DNA from: an uncultured Dongia sp.
Lineage (GTDB): Bacteria; Pseudomonadota; Alphaproteobacteria; Dongiales; Dongiaceae
Assembly: GCF_936916975.1 (NCBI RefSeq)
Contig: NZ_CAKZGO010000004.1
Location: forward strand, 620,001 to 684,000
DNA length: 64,000 nucleotides
Direction of reading: 5' to 3'
The notes beneath the pieces were generated by a model. The model did no database searches, had not been told where the DNA came from, and was given only the letters and a program-made list of their open reading frames with translations. The translations under genes were made by a program, and so were the position numbers. Numbering within the stretch: the stretch's first letter is position 1; each line of letters opens with the position of its first letter. This document shows, in pieces, positions 24,257 through 33,492 of the stretch.

Positions 24257-24994
24257 ATGCGTCCATCCGGTCGCGCCGCCAACCAGCTGCGCCAGGTCGA
24301 ATTCATCGTCGGTTTCAACCGCCATGCCGAAGGGTCATGCCTGGTCAAATTCGGCGACACCCATGTCATCTGCACGGCCTCGCTCGATGAAAAGGTGCCG
24401 CCCTTCCTGAAAAATTCCGGCAAGGGCTGGGTCACCGCGGAATACGGCATGCTGCCGCGTGCCACCCACACCCGCGGCGACCGCGAAGCCGCCAAGGGTA
24501 AGCAGTCCGGCCGCACCCAGGAAATCCAGCGCCTGATCGGCCGTGCCTTGCGCGCCGTCACCGACATGAAGGCCCTGGGCGAACGCCAGATCAAGATCGA
24601 TTGCGATGTCATTCAGGCCGATGGTGGCACCCGCACGGCGGCCATCACCGGCTCCTACATCGCGCTGCATGAATGCCTGCGGCTGATGAAGGATATGGGT
24701 GCGCTGAAATCGATCCCGCTGGTCGACCAGGTGGCGGCGATTTCCTGCGGCCTCTACAACGGCAACGCCGTCCTCGATCTCGACTACCCCGAGGATTCCA
24801 ATGCCGAGGCCGATGCCAATTTCGTCCTGACCAACAAAGGCGGCATGGTGGAAGTGCAGGCGACCGCTGAGAAAGAGGCCTTCACCGACAGCCAGTTCGC
24901 CGAATTGCTGGCGCTGGCGCGCCACGGCACGACCGAGCTCTTTGAGATGCAGCGGACAGCTCTCGCCGCTGCTGCGGCGACGAAGAAGAAATAA
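24257..24994 (+). CDS. rph: Ribonuclease PH
   Basis: The 245-residue protein is a full-length RNase PH. It starts [16 protein letters not shown] and contains [17 protein letters not shown], the [32 protein letters not shown] region with substrate-binding arginines, and the [19 protein letters not shown] phosphate-site motif. It trims tRNA 3' ends phosphorolytically as a hexamer. Its stop overlaps the rdgB start (TAATG), a conserved rph-rdgB pair. Confidence 0.96.
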   Translation: MRPSGRAANQLRQVEFIVGFNRHAEGSCLVKFGDTHVICTASLDEKVPPFLKNSGKGWVTAEYGMLPRATHTRGDREAAKGKQSGRTQEIQRLIGRALRAVTDMKALGERQIKIDCDVIQADGGTRTAAITGSYIALHECLRLMKDMGALKSIPLVDQVAAISCGLYNGNAVLDLDYPEDSNAEADANFVLTNKGGMVEVQATAEKEAFTDSQFAELLALARHGTTELFEMQRTALAAAAATKKK

Positions 24995-25593
24995 TGGCGC
25001 GGCGATTCGAGAGCGGGAAGCTGGTCCTCGCCAGCCACAATCCCGGCAAGCTCAAGGAAATCGTCGAGCTGCTGGCACCCTATGGCATCGACGTGGTGTC
25101 AGCAGGTGCCTTGGGCTTGCCGGAGCCGGAAGAGACCGAGACAACCTTCATCGGCAATGCGCGGCTGAAGGCGGTGGCGGCAGCGACCGCTGCGAGCCTG
25201 CCGGCGCTCGCCGACGATTCCGGCCTCGAAGTGATGGCGATCGACCGCGACCCCGGCATCTATTCAGCGCGCTGGGCGGGGCCAACCAAGGATTTCGGCA
25301 TGGCGATGGGCAAGGTGCTGGATCTGCTGAAAGACAAGGATGACCGCCGCGCGCGTTTCGTTTCGGCGTTGGCCCTGGCCTGGCCGGACGGGCATTGCGA
25401 CGAATTCGAAGGCGATGTCTGGGGCGAGATTGTTGTGGCACCGCGGGGTACCAAGGGCTTCGGCTATGACCCGATCTTTCGTCCCGACGGCTACGACATC
25501 ACCTTCGGCGAGATGGATCCGCAGAAGAAGCATGAAATGAGCCACCGCGCTGTGGCCTTCCGCCAATTCGTCGCCGCCTGCTTCAAGAGCTGA
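24994..25593 (+). CDS. rdgB: XTP/dITP pyrophosphatase (RdgB/HAM1)
   Basis: The 199-residue protein has the HAM1 hallmarks: [14 protein letters not shown] at the start, [20 protein letters not shown] near residue 72, and [14 protein letters not shown] with SHRAVAF at the end. It hydrolyses non-canonical purine nucleoside triphosphates such as XTP and dITP to monophosphates, keeping them out of DNA and RNA. It overlaps the end of rph and converges on hemN, with their stop codons abutting. Confidence 0.95.
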   Translation: MARRFESGKLVLASHNPGKLKEIVELLAPYGIDVVSAGALGLPEPEETETTFIGNARLKAVAAATAASLPALADDSGLEVMAIDRDPGIYSARWAGPTKDFGMAMGKVLDLLKDKDDRRARFVSALALAWPDGHCDEFEGDVWGEIVVAPRGTKGFGYDPIFRPDGYDITFGEMDPQKKHEMSHRAVAFRQFVAACFKS

Positions 25594-26934
25594 TCAGACC
25601 GCTCTGCTGTGACGCTTGTTGTCCGGTGCCAGATAGGCATCGAAGGCGGCCGCCACCACACGCTGGAATGGCAGTCCTCGCTCGGTCAGGGTGATGTGAC
25701 CGCCGACCAGATTGACCAGGCCATCCTCGATCAACGGCGCCAACTGCCCCATGATCAATTGCGGATTGAAATCGAACGCGCCGAGGTCGACCGTCCCGTA
25801 ACACATCAACTGTTCGATGATGGCGCGGCGCTGCACATCCTCCGCCGTCACAGAAATTCCCTTCACGACGGCACGGCGGCCTTCATGGATGGTACGTGAC
25901 CAGGGGCCATGGTCCGGCGCATTCTGCAGATAACCCTGCGGCAAGGCGGAGATGGCGGAGGGTCCGAAGCCGATCAGCGCATCCGCGCGATCGACCGTAT
26001 AACCCTGGAAGTTGCGCTTCAGGGTATGGCCGTCGCGCGCCGCCACCAGCGCGTCATGACTCCGGGCAAAATGATCGAGGCCGATGCGGGTGAAATCCAA
26101 TCCCGACAGTGCCTGCGACGCCGCCTCAAACTGGCGGAAGCGCGCATAGGCGTCGGGCAGCGCCAATTCATCGATCAGGCGTTGATGCGGTTTCATCCAC
26201 GGCACATGGGCGTAGCCAAAGAGCGCGATGCGGTCCGGCGCCAGCTCGGCCGCCTGGGCCACCGTGCGGCGCAGTCCCGACACGCTCTGGAACGGCAAGC
26301 CATAGATGAGGTCGAGATTGAGCGAGCTCACCCCGATATCGCGCAGCTTCGCGACACAGTCCCGCACCAGATCGAAGGGCTGCAGGCGGTTGACTGCCAT
26401 CTGGACCATGGGGTCGAAATCCTGCACGCCCAGCGAGGCCCGCTTCACGCCACAGACGCGCATCGCTGCCAGGAAGTCCGCATTCAAAGTGCGCGGATCA
26501 AGCTCGACGGCCAGATCAAGATCCGGCTCCAGCGCAAAATTGTAAACCAGGGCCGCCATGATGCGCTGGAAGTCATCCGGCGCCAGGCTGTTGGGTGTGC
26601 CACCACCGAAATGGATCGAGCTCACCACGCGCTCATGCCCTGCCGCCGCCAGCTGACGGCTCACCAACTCGATCTCTCTGATCAAGGTCTGGGCAAAGTC
26701 GGCGATCGGCTGAGGCCGGGCGACGATCTGGGTGTTACAGCCGCAATACCAGCACATCTGCTGGCAGAACGGCACATGGATGTAGAGCGACAGCGGTGCC
26801 TCGGTCGGCAGCGCTTGTAACCAATCGGCCTCGGTCGCAGCATCGATACCGGCATGGAAATGCGGCGCGGTCGGATAGGAGGTGTAGCGCGGGACCGGGC
26901 GGTCATAGATGGCGATGAGATGATCAGTAATCAT
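25594..26934 (-). CDS. hemN: Oxygen-independent coproporphyrinogen III oxidase
   Basis: The 446-residue radical-SAM enzyme has the N-terminal PRYTSYPTAPHF segment specific to true HemN and the cluster motif HVPFCQQMCWYCGCNT (CX3CX2CXC). IHFGGGTPNSL follows as the SAM glycine motif. It decarboxylates coproporphyrinogen III to protoporphyrinogen IX without oxygen. The CXC cysteine distinguishes it from HemW. A perfect FNR/FixK palindrome lies 36 bp upstream of its start, fitting low-oxygen induction. Confidence 0.95.
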   Translation of the reverse strand: MITDHLIAIYDRPVPRYTSYPTAPHFHAGIDAATEADWLQALPTEAPLSLYIHVPFCQQMCWYCGCNTQIVARPQPIADFAQTLIREIELVSRQLAAAGHERVVSSIHFGGGTPNSLAPDDFQRIMAALVYNFALEPDLDLAVELDPRTLNADFLAAMRVCGVKRASLGVQDFDPMVQMAVNRLQPFDLVRDCVAKLRDIGVSSLNLDLIYGLPFQSVSGLRRTVAQAAELAPDRIALFGYAHVPWMKPHQRLIDELALPDAYARFRQFEAASQALSGLDFTRIGLDHFARSHDALVAARDGHTLKRNFQGYTVDRADALIGFGPSAISALPQGYLQNAPDHGPWSRTIHEGRRAVVKGISVTAEDVQRRAIIEQLMCYGTVDLGAFDFNPQLIMGQLAPLIEDGLVNLVGGHITLTERGLPFQRVVAAAFDAYLAPDNKRHSRAV

Positions 26935-26969
26935 GGGGGCGAGGTTAAGGATTGACCGCGACCGCGACC

Positions 26970-26983
26970 TTGATTCAAATCAA
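26970..26983. promoter_or_regulatory. FNR/FixK-type binding site
   Basis: TTGATTCAAATCAA is a perfect match to the TTGAT-N4-ATCAA consensus and is fully palindromic. It lies between divergent hemN (36 bp from the start codon) and the DUF1989 gene (34 bp from the start codon). Regulation of hemN by this site is expected from other Alphaproteobacteria; control of the DUF1989 gene is inferred from position. Confidence 0.85.
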
Positions 26984-27016
26984 CGCCGGAATCGATTTGG
27001 GAAAGGCCGCTGTTTC

Positions 27017-27625
27017 ATGGGTGCGACAAATTTGACCATTCCGGCCCGCAAGGGGTTGGCGGTGAAGATTAAGGCGGGCCAGACCTTTACCGTCGTCAAC
27101 ACCCATGGCACGCAGGTGGTCGATACCTGGGCCTTCAACGCCGCCGATATGGCGGAATTCATGTCGATGGAACATACCCGCGCCGGCCTGCGGCGGCTGT
27201 GTACGCGGGTGGGCGATGCCTATCTCACCAACAAGCGGCGGCCGATCCTGACCGTGACCGACGATACCTCGCCGGGGCGGCACGACACTTTGGTCGCGGC
27301 CTGTGACGTCTATCGCTACCACCAGCTGGGTCATGCCGGCCATCACGACAATTGCACCGAGAACCTGGCCGAGGCCCTGGCGGCCCTCGGCCTCAAGGCC
27401 ACCGAGACACCGGCCCCCCTCAATCTCTTCATGAACATCCCGTGGGAGCTCAACGGCGATCTGTTCTGGAACGAGCCGATGACCCTGCCCGGTGACGGCA
27501 TCACCTTCCGCGCCGAGATAGATGCGGTCGTGGCGTTTTCCGCCTGCCCCATGGATCTGCTGCCCATCAACGGCAAGGATTGCGTCATCCGCGACGCCCA
27601 TGTGGTCGTGAATGTCGTGAACTAA
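27017..27625 (+). CDS. DUF1989 / urea carboxylase-associated family protein
   Basis: From the ATG at 27017 the protein is 202 residues. The start TIPARKGLAVKIKAGQTFTVVNTHGTQVVDTWAF is typical of DUF1989. The core has SMEHTRAGLRRL, TVTDDTSPGRHDTLVAACD and PWELNGDLFWNEP segments, and ENLAEAL/CSACPMDLLPING-like residues near the end (FSACPMDLLPING). Family members accompany urea carboxylase or amino-acid catabolic genes, but their reaction is uncertain. It is divergent from hemN and shares the FNR-type site. Confidence 0.85.
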   Translation: MGATNLTIPARKGLAVKIKAGQTFTVVNTHGTQVVDTWAFNAADMAEFMSMEHTRAGLRRLCTRVGDAYLTNKRRPILTVTDDTSPGRHDTLVAACDVYRYHQLGHAGHHDNCTENLAEALAALGLKATETPAPLNLFMNIPWELNGDLFWNEPMTLPGDGITFRAEIDAVVAFSACPMDLLPINGKDCVIRDAHVVVNVVN

Positions 27626-27996
27626 GGGCAGGGCACCAGGATCGCCGGACCTTCGTCGGCCGAACCGGTTTCCGGGATCGGCTTGCAGGCGCCCTGTTCG
27701 CAGATCTGCCAGTTGCCGATTGTGGCGCCGGAGCGGGCCAGCACCAGGCGGTCTTCCAAGAAGGCGAGTGCCGGGTGATAGCGCCAGACCTTGCCGTCGA
27801 ACACCGCGCCTTCCGGCGGTTCCATGCCAGCACCGCTGCCCTCGACGCGCGCCTCGACCAGTTGGAAGCCGCTCAAGCCCACATTCCAGTCTTCTTCCCA
27901 ACGGGTCTTCTCGACCGAATGCGTCCAGGCGAGCGTGAAGGTACTGCCCGCCACGAGCAGCTGCTTGGCGCCGGCCACAAGCAAGCAGGCGTTCAT
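27622..27996 (-). CDS. DUF1850 protein
   Basis: The 124-residue protein contains FTLAWTHSVEKTRWEEDWNV, the hallmark region of DUF1850, followed by RVEGSGAGMEPPEGA. An N-terminal hydrophobic stretch (about residues 3-22) may be a signal or anchor. DUF1850 genes are regularly found with TAXI-type TRAP transporters and the protein is presumably an accessory subunit; its role is unknown. It overlaps the permease gene by four bases at its start. Confidence 0.82.
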   Translation of the reverse strand: MNACLLVAGAKQLLVAGSTFTLAWTHSVEKTRWEEDWNVGLSGFQLVEARVEGSGAGMEPPEGAVFDGKVWRYHPALAFLEDRLVLARSGATIGNWQICEQGACKPIPETGSADEGPAILVPCP

Positions 27997-30098
27997 GCCC
28001 CCACCTTTTGTGAATGGGCGGCGCGTCTAGCGCGCCAGACATGCTGGCCGATGAACAAGGCGGCGAGGACGAAGCCCACTTCGTCCGTTGCCGGCAGCGC
28101 CACGACCAGGCTGAACGCCGCCACCGTGGCAAAGATGCGCTCCCACCAGGCGAGACTGCGCGCCAGATAGCCGATGGCCGCAGCCCCCCACAAGGCGATC
28201 GCGAGACACGTCTTGAACACGATGTAGGCAACCTCGACGGGATAGCCGAACGCGCTCGCCATCCAGCCGCCATCCTGCAGCATCAAGGAGGGTGTATAGA
28301 CCGCCATGAACGGAATGACGAAGCCAGCCAGAGCGATCTTCACCGCCTGGATACCGATCTTGAGGCCCGATTCCTTGGCGATCGGCGCCGCGGCAAAGGC
28401 CGCCAGCGCCACCGGCGGCGTGAGATCGGCCAGGATGCCGAAATAGAATACGAACATATGGCTGACGATGAGCGGCACGCCGAGATGCAGCAAGGCGGGG
28501 CCGGCCAATGACGAAGTGATGATGTAATTGGGGATGGTCGGTATCCCCATGCCGAGGATGAGGCAGGTCACCATGGTGAGGACCAGTGACAGGAACAGGC
28601 TCTTCTCGCCGATCGAGACCACGAAATCGCCGAAGGTGGTAGCAGCACCGGTCAAGGTCATGGTGCCGACGATGATGCCGACGATGGCGCAGGCGATGCC
28701 GACGGGTAGCGCCGTCTTGGCACCTTCGGCGAGGCTGTCGCGGCAGATCGTCAGCGTGGCGCGGCCGCCGCGATGAAAGAAGTTGATCCCGATGAGGATG
28801 GCCAGCGCGAGGGCGATGATCCACAGGCCGAATTTGAAGGCGGCGGCGCAGGCAAGGCCCAGGATCACCCAGAAGACCAGGCGCAACGCCGTCTGCGAAA
28901 CGCCGATCATGGCACCGCCGCCCAGCAACAGCATGACGGTGAGGGCTAGGCCGATCGTGCCGGAGAAGAGCGGCGTATAGCCGTCGAACAGCAGATAGAC
29001 GAGTGCCAGCAGCGGCAGCACCAGATGCCAACCCTTGCGCAGCGCACCCCAGGCCGACGGGCACTGATCCTTGGGCAGGCCATGGAGGCCGCGCTTGCCG
29101 GCTTCGAGATGCACCATCCAGAAAGCGGAGGCAAAATAGAGAATCGCCGGAATAACCGCCGCCTTGACGATCGCGGCGTAGGGCACGTCGATCGTCTCGG
29201 CCATGATGAAGGCCACCGCCCCCATCACCGGCGGCATGATCTGCCCGCCCATTGAGGCGGTGGCTTCGACCCCGCCGGCGAAATCGGCGCGATAGCCGAA
29301 GCGCTTCATCATCGGGATGGTGAACTGGCCGGTGGTCACGACATTGGCGACGCCGGAGCCGGAGATCGTGCCCATGAGGCCGGATGCGATCACGGCAACC
29401 TTGGCGGCCCCGCCGCGCGCATGCCCGACCAGTCCCAGCGACACATCGGTGAAGAGCGTGATCATGCCGGTGCGTTCCAGGAACACGCCGAACAGGATGA
29501 ACAGAAAAATGTAGCTGGATGACACATAGGTGGGCGTGCCGTAGATGCCTTCGGTGCCATAGGCCATCTGGTCGACGATCTGCGCGAAATCATAAGGGCG
29601 ATGATCGAAGGGCGCCGGCAGATACTGGCCATAGAGCGCATAGGCCAGGAACACGCCGGAAATGATCGGCAATGCCGGCCCCATCACGCGCCAGGCGGTG
29701 ATAAACAGCAGGGCAACCGCCACGACGCCGACCACGATATCGATCTGTGTCGGATCGCCGGCCCGCTGCAGCAGATCTTCGTAGAAGGCAAACTGATAGA
29801 AGCCGACACCCATCCCGAGGATGCCGAGCAGCCAATAGAATGCCCTGTGCACCGGGGCATGATTGCGCGTGACACTCAGCAAGGGCAGCGCCAGCAGGAT
29901 CAGGAAGCCGACATGAAAGGCGCGCACGACCTGGCTTGGCAGGTTGACGGCATGGGCTGCAGTAGCCAGCTGGAAAACGGAGAAGGCGAAGGCGATCCAG
30001 AACAGGAAGCGCCCTTCGCGATCTGGCCTGAAATCCGCCGCCAGCGCATCGTGCTGTGCGCTGGCGACGACATTCTCTGCAGGGACGGCATTGCTCAT
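27993..30098 (-). CDS. TRAP transporter fused permease (4TM/12TM)
   Basis: From the ATG at 30098 the product is 701 residues with about 17-18 hydrophobic helices. The N-terminal part corresponds to the small DctQ-like subunit and the rest to the DctM-like large subunit (GSGVANVVTTGQFTIPMMKRFGY and GMGIPTIPNYIITSSLAGPALL are characteristic). This fused form belongs to TAXI-TRAP systems, which import organic acids driven by an ion gradient. It follows the solute-binding gene by seven bases. Confidence 0.92.
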   Translation of the reverse strand: MSNAVPAENVVASAQHDALAADFRPDREGRFLFWIAFAFSVFQLATAAHAVNLPSQVVRAFHVGFLILLALPLLSVTRNHAPVHRAFYWLLGILGMGVGFYQFAFYEDLLQRAGDPTQIDIVVGVVAVALLFITAWRVMGPALPIISGVFLAYALYGQYLPAPFDHRPYDFAQIVDQMAYGTEGIYGTPTYVSSSYIFLFILFGVFLERTGMITLFTDVSLGLVGHARGGAAKVAVIASGLMGTISGSGVANVVTTGQFTIPMMKRFGYRADFAGGVEATASMGGQIMPPVMGAVAFIMAETIDVPYAAIVKAAVIPAILYFASAFWMVHLEAGKRGLHGLPKDQCPSAWGALRKGWHLVLPLLALVYLLFDGYTPLFSGTIGLALTVMLLLGGGAMIGVSQTALRLVFWVILGLACAAAFKFGLWIIALALAILIGINFFHRGGRATLTICRDSLAEGAKTALPVGIACAIVGIIVGTMTLTGAATTFGDFVVSIGEKSLFLSLVLTMVTCLILGMGIPTIPNYIITSSLAGPALLHLGVPLIVSHMFVFYFGILADLTPPVALAAFAAAPIAKESGLKIGIQAVKIALAGFVIPFMAVYTPSLMLQDGGWMASAFGYPVEVAYIVFKTCLAIALWGAAAIGYLARSLAWWERIFATVAAFSLVVALPATDEVGFVLAALFIGQHVWRARRAAHSQKVGA

Positions 30099-30105
30099 GG
30101 GTGGG

Positions 30106-31080
30106 TCAGAGCAGGCCGGTTTCCTTGTAATAACGCTCGGCACCGGGATGGAGCGGGACCGGCATGTCCTTGGCAGCATCCGCAGGCTTGATCTCGGCCG
30201 CGGCCTTATGCGCTGCCACCATATCCGGAAGATTGGCGAACAATTGCTTGGTCATCTGGTAGCCGATTTCGTCGGAGACGCCGTCATGGGTGATCAGGAA
30301 ATTGATCACCGCCGCGGTCGGCACATCTTCCGTCTGGCCGTCATAGGTGCCGGCAGGAATGACCGTCGCGACATATGGCGAACCGATCTTGGCGGTGAGG
30401 TCGGCCGGCACCGCCACCATCTGGATCGGCAGGGAGGTGCCGAGATCGCGGATCGAGGCCACACCCAGGCCGGCGGATTGCAGGGTCGCATCAAGCTGCC
30501 GGTTCTTCATCAGTTCGACCGATTCGCCGAAGGGCAGATATTCGACTCGACCAAGATCCTCATATTTGAGGCCGGCGGCGGCTAGAATGGCTCGGGCATT
30601 CAATTCCGTGCCCGATTTGGCAGCACCCACCGAGAGCGCCTTACCCTTGAGGTCTGCCAGGGTCTTGATGCCGGATTCCTGCGACGCCACGATCTGAATG
30701 TAGTTGGGATAGATGGCGGCGATCCCGCGTAATTTGTCGAGCTTCGACTTGAAGCCGGCCTCGGCATTGCCCTCCCAGGCGAACTTCACCGAATCGCCCA
30801 GCGCAAAGGCGATCTCGCCCTTGCCTGCCTGCAGGAGATTGAGGTTTTCGACCGAGGCCTTGGTGGCCTGGACCTGGGTGCGCACGCCCGAAATCTTGTC
30901 GCCGTAGATCTTGGCCAGAGCCACGCCGAGCGGGTAATAGACGCCGCTGGTGCCGCCGCTCAGCACATTGACGAATTCGTCGGCAAAGGCCGGCCGGACA
31001 AGGCCGCGCAGAATGAAGGGGGCTGCCACTGCAAGGGCGCTGCCGGTGGCAAGGAATTGACGTCGGGTGCTGTGGCGCAT
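30106..31080 (-). CDS. TAXI-family TRAP solute-binding protein
   Basis: The 324-residue protein has a twin-arginine-like export signal (STRRQFLATGSALAVAAPF) ending near residue 33. The mature part shows TAXI features: NVLSGGTSGVYYPLGVALA, LKGKALSVGAAKSGTELNARAIL and a final KETGLL. It would capture the substrate in the periplasm and deliver it to the permease. The ligand cannot be read from sequence; TAXI proteins bind glutamate or other organic acids. It is the first gene of the three-gene TRAP operon. Confidence 0.92.
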   Translation of the reverse strand: MRHSTRRQFLATGSALAVAAPFILRGLVRPAFADEFVNVLSGGTSGVYYPLGVALAKIYGDKISGVRTQVQATKASVENLNLLQAGKGEIAFALGDSVKFAWEGNAEAGFKSKLDKLRGIAAIYPNYIQIVASQESGIKTLADLKGKALSVGAAKSGTELNARAILAAAGLKYEDLGRVEYLPFGESVELMKNRQLDATLQSAGLGVASIRDLGTSLPIQMVAVPADLTAKIGSPYVATVIPAGTYDGQTEDVPTAAVINFLITHDGVSDEIGYQMTKQLFANLPDMVAAHKAAAEIKPADAAKDMPVPLHPGAERYYKETGLL

Positions 31081-31372
31081 GCTCTCTCTCCCGGAAATTT
31101 TCTGGATGCCGGCGTTTTGCCGGTTTGCGACGCTGAAACGGACCCGCCATCGCGGGGCCGGCTCAATCTTGGTAAAGAACTATGACCGATAGGACCGACC
31201 CTCGCACCCCCAGACATTGGTCGAAATCGGACATCCCAAGAAAGCGGAGATTTTTCTCCGGCATTTGATTTGTCATGGGCAAGCGCGGGTAATCCGGTCA
31301 AAATGCCGCAATGCACCATATGCCATGATCGTTGTTAGATGATGGCACTCATTTCCAGCGGAAGGACCGATC

Positions 31373-32155
31373 ATGCAACTCAACGGCAAAGTGGCACTCA
31401 TCACCGGCGCGGCCAGCGGCATCGGCAAAGAGATCGCCCTGACCTATGCAGCGGCGGGCGCTGCCATTGCCATCGCCGATCTCAACCAGGCCGGCGCCGA
31501 TGCGGCCGCGGCCGAGATCGTGGCGAAGGGCGGCAAGGCCATCGGCGTTGCCATGGACGTCACCAATGAGGAAGCGGTCGACAAGGGCACCGATCTTGCT
31601 GTCCAGAAACTGGGCGGGCTCGACATCATGATTTCCAATGCCGGGATCCAAATTGTCAAACCCATCGTCGAGTTTGCTTTTAACGACTGGAAGAAGATGC
31701 TGGCCATCCATATGGACGGCGCCTTCCTCACCACGCGGGCTGCCATGCGCCACATGTACAAGGACAAGAAGGGCGGCTCGATCATCTATATGGGCTCGGT
31801 CCACTCCCACGAAGCCTCGAAGCTCAAGGCGCCCTATGTCGCGGCGAAGCACGGCCTGCTCGGCCTCGCGCGCGTCGCCGCCAAGGAAGGTGCTGAATAC
31901 AATGTCCGCGTCAACGTGATCTGCCCGGGCTTCGTGCGGACACCCTTGGTCGAGAAGCAGATTCCCGAACAGGCCAAGGAATTCGGCATCACCGAGGAAC
32001 AGGTGATCAAGACCATCATGCTGAAGGAAACCGTCGACGGCATCTTCACCACGGTGGAAGACGTGGCACAGATGGCCTTGTTCCTGGCGAGCTTCCCGTC
32101 GGCTGCCCTTACGGGCCAGTCGATCACGGTCAGCCATGGCTGGCATATGCAGTGA
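31373..32155 (+). CDS. bdhA: 3-hydroxybutyrate dehydrogenase
   Basis: The 260-residue short-chain dehydrogenase has the NAD motif [12 protein letters not shown], the NAG strand motif (SNAGIQIV), Ser in [12 protein letters not shown], and the catalytic YVAAKHG pair (Tyr/Lys). The C-terminal region, with [19 protein letters not shown] and a final SHGWHMQ, is typical of D-3-hydroxybutyrate dehydrogenase. It oxidises 3-hydroxybutyrate from polyhydroxybutyrate breakdown to acetoacetate. It is translationally coupled to the patatin gene. Confidence 0.93.
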   Translation: MQLNGKVALITGAASGIGKEIALTYAAAGAAIAIADLNQAGADAAAAEIVAKGGKAIGVAMDVTNEEAVDKGTDLAVQKLGGLDIMISNAGIQIVKPIVEFAFNDWKKMLAIHMDGAFLTTRAAMRHMYKDKKGGSIIYMGSVHSHEASKLKAPYVAAKHGLLGLARVAAKEGAEYNVRVNVICPGFVRTPLVEKQIPEQAKEFGITEEQVIKTIMLKETVDGIFTTVEDVAQMALFLASFPSAALTGQSITVSHGWHMQ

Positions 32156-33309
32156 ACGACATGCCGAAGATCGAGTTGCCCGCCTATGAGACTGTCGCCC
32201 TGGTGTTGCAGGGCGGCGGTGCCTTGGGCAGCTATCAGGCCGGCGTTTATGAAGGTCTCCATGAAGCGGGCATAGCGCCCAACTGGTTCGCCGGCATTTC
32301 CATTGGCGCGCTCAATGCGGCGATCCTCGGCGGCAATGCGCCGGAACAGCGGATCGAGAAGCTCCGCGAGTTCTGGGAGACGATCTGCCAATCGGCGCTG
32401 TTGCCGACCTTCACCCTCGGCAACGAACTGGCGAGTCTGCTCGGCGATGGCGACATGCGGACGCTGGCCGGTGCCTGGTCGTCGATGCGGGCGATGATCG
32501 AGGGCCAGCGCGGTTTCTTCACGCCGCGCATGCCGCCGCCATATCTCAATTCCTTCGGTGGACCGGAGGCGAGCAGCTTCTATGACACCGCCCCGTTGAA
32601 GGCGACCTTGGAGCGGCTGGTCGATTTCGACCGCATCAATGCCCGCGAGACGCGCGTGTCGGTGGGCGCCGTCGATGTTGAGACCGGCAATTTCGAATAT
32701 TTCGACAATGCCAACCGCAAACTGCAAGCGGAGCATTTCATGGCGTCCGGCGCCCTGCCGCCGGGATTTCCCGCGGTCGAGATCGAGGGCCGGCATTACT
32801 GGGATGGCGGCCTCGTCTCCAACACGCCGCTGATGGAGGTGCTGTCCTGCCCGCCGCGGCGCGACACGCTGACTTTCCAGGTCGATCTGTGGTCGGCCAA
32901 GGGTCCGATGCCGCAGAACCTGCTCGACGTCGATGAACGCCGCAAGGACATCACCTATTCCAGCCGCACGCGCCTCGTCACCGATGTTGCGGGGCAGATG
33001 CAGCGCCTGCGTCATGCACTCAAGAAGGCGGTCGACAGGATTCCGGCGGAACTGCAGAACGATGCCGACATCGCCGCGTTACGCGAGCTGTCCTGCTCCA
33101 AGGTCTACAACACCGTCCAGCTCATCTACCGCGACAAGCAGTTCGAAACCCACAGCAAGGATTACGAATTCAGCCTCCTCAACATGCGCGAACATTGGCA
33201 GGCCGGCCTCGATGATATCCGGGAGACGCTGAAACACCCGGAATTCCTGGCGCGACCGTCAGGCGCCACCGGCGTGGTCACGCATGATGTGCATCGGGTG
33301 GAGGGGTAG
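32152..33309 (+). CDS. Patatin-like phospholipase (DUF3734 type)
   Basis: The 385-residue protein starts at a GTG that overlaps the bdhA stop (GTGA); an ATG nine bases on is the alternative. It shows the patatin oxyanion motif [11 protein letters not shown], the nucleophile elbow GISIG (Ser), and the DGG Asp dyad near residue 222. The C-terminal third is the DUF3734 extension. Such proteins hydrolyse acyl esters. Pairing with bdhA suggests a role in polyhydroxybutyrate or membrane lipid turnover, which is inferred. Confidence 0.92.
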   Translation: MNDMPKIELPAYETVALVLQGGGALGSYQAGVYEGLHEAGIAPNWFAGISIGALNAAILGGNAPEQRIEKLREFWETICQSALLPTFTLGNELASLLGDGDMRTLAGAWSSMRAMIEGQRGFFTPRMPPPYLNSFGGPEASSFYDTAPLKATLERLVDFDRINARETRVSVGAVDVETGNFEYFDNANRKLQAEHFMASGALPPGFPAVEIEGRHYWDGGLVSNTPLMEVLSCPPRRDTLTFQVDLWSAKGPMPQNLLDVDERRKDITYSSRTRLVTDVAGQMQRLRHALKKAVDRIPAELQNDADIAALRELSCSKVYNTVQLIYRDKQFETHSKDYEFSLLNMREHWQAGLDDIRETLKHPEFLARPSGATGVVTHDVHRVEG

Positions 33310-33331
33310 CGACTCCTCGTCGCTTGATAGC

Positions 33332-33470
33332 CCCCCTCACCCCAACCCCTCTCCCGCGAGGGGAGAGGGAATGAGATCTGCCGGCAAGGCCCAGTCTTGC
33401 AAGGCAACCTGTCCGAAATTGCGTGAAATAGCCCCTCTCCCCCCGCGGGAGAGGGGTTGGGGTGAGGGGG
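33332..33470. repeat. Palindromic element B
   Basis: Arms of 38-39 nt (33332-33369 and 33432-33470) are inverted copies of the type CCCCCTCACCCCAACCCCTC... ending in GGGAGAGG. The 62-nt spacer begins ATGAGATCTGCCGGCAA, also found in element C at 42.6 kb. It lies between the convergent patatin and PLDc_N/TPR genes. Confidence 0.85.
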
Positions 33471-33492
33471 TGTCAACGACAGCGGCGCCCTA

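Noticed and set aside
23982-24266. Small minus-strand gene upstream of rph
   Set aside because: No ribosome-binding site, no family resemblance, and composition like non-coding GC-rich sequence.
25594-26934. HemW
   Set aside because: The CX3CX2CXC motif and the N-terminal PRYTSYPTAPHF segment indicate true HemN.
33310-33492. CRISPR array in the repetitive GC-rich region
   Set aside because: The repeats are one inverted pair, not regularly spaced direct repeats, and no cas genes are near.
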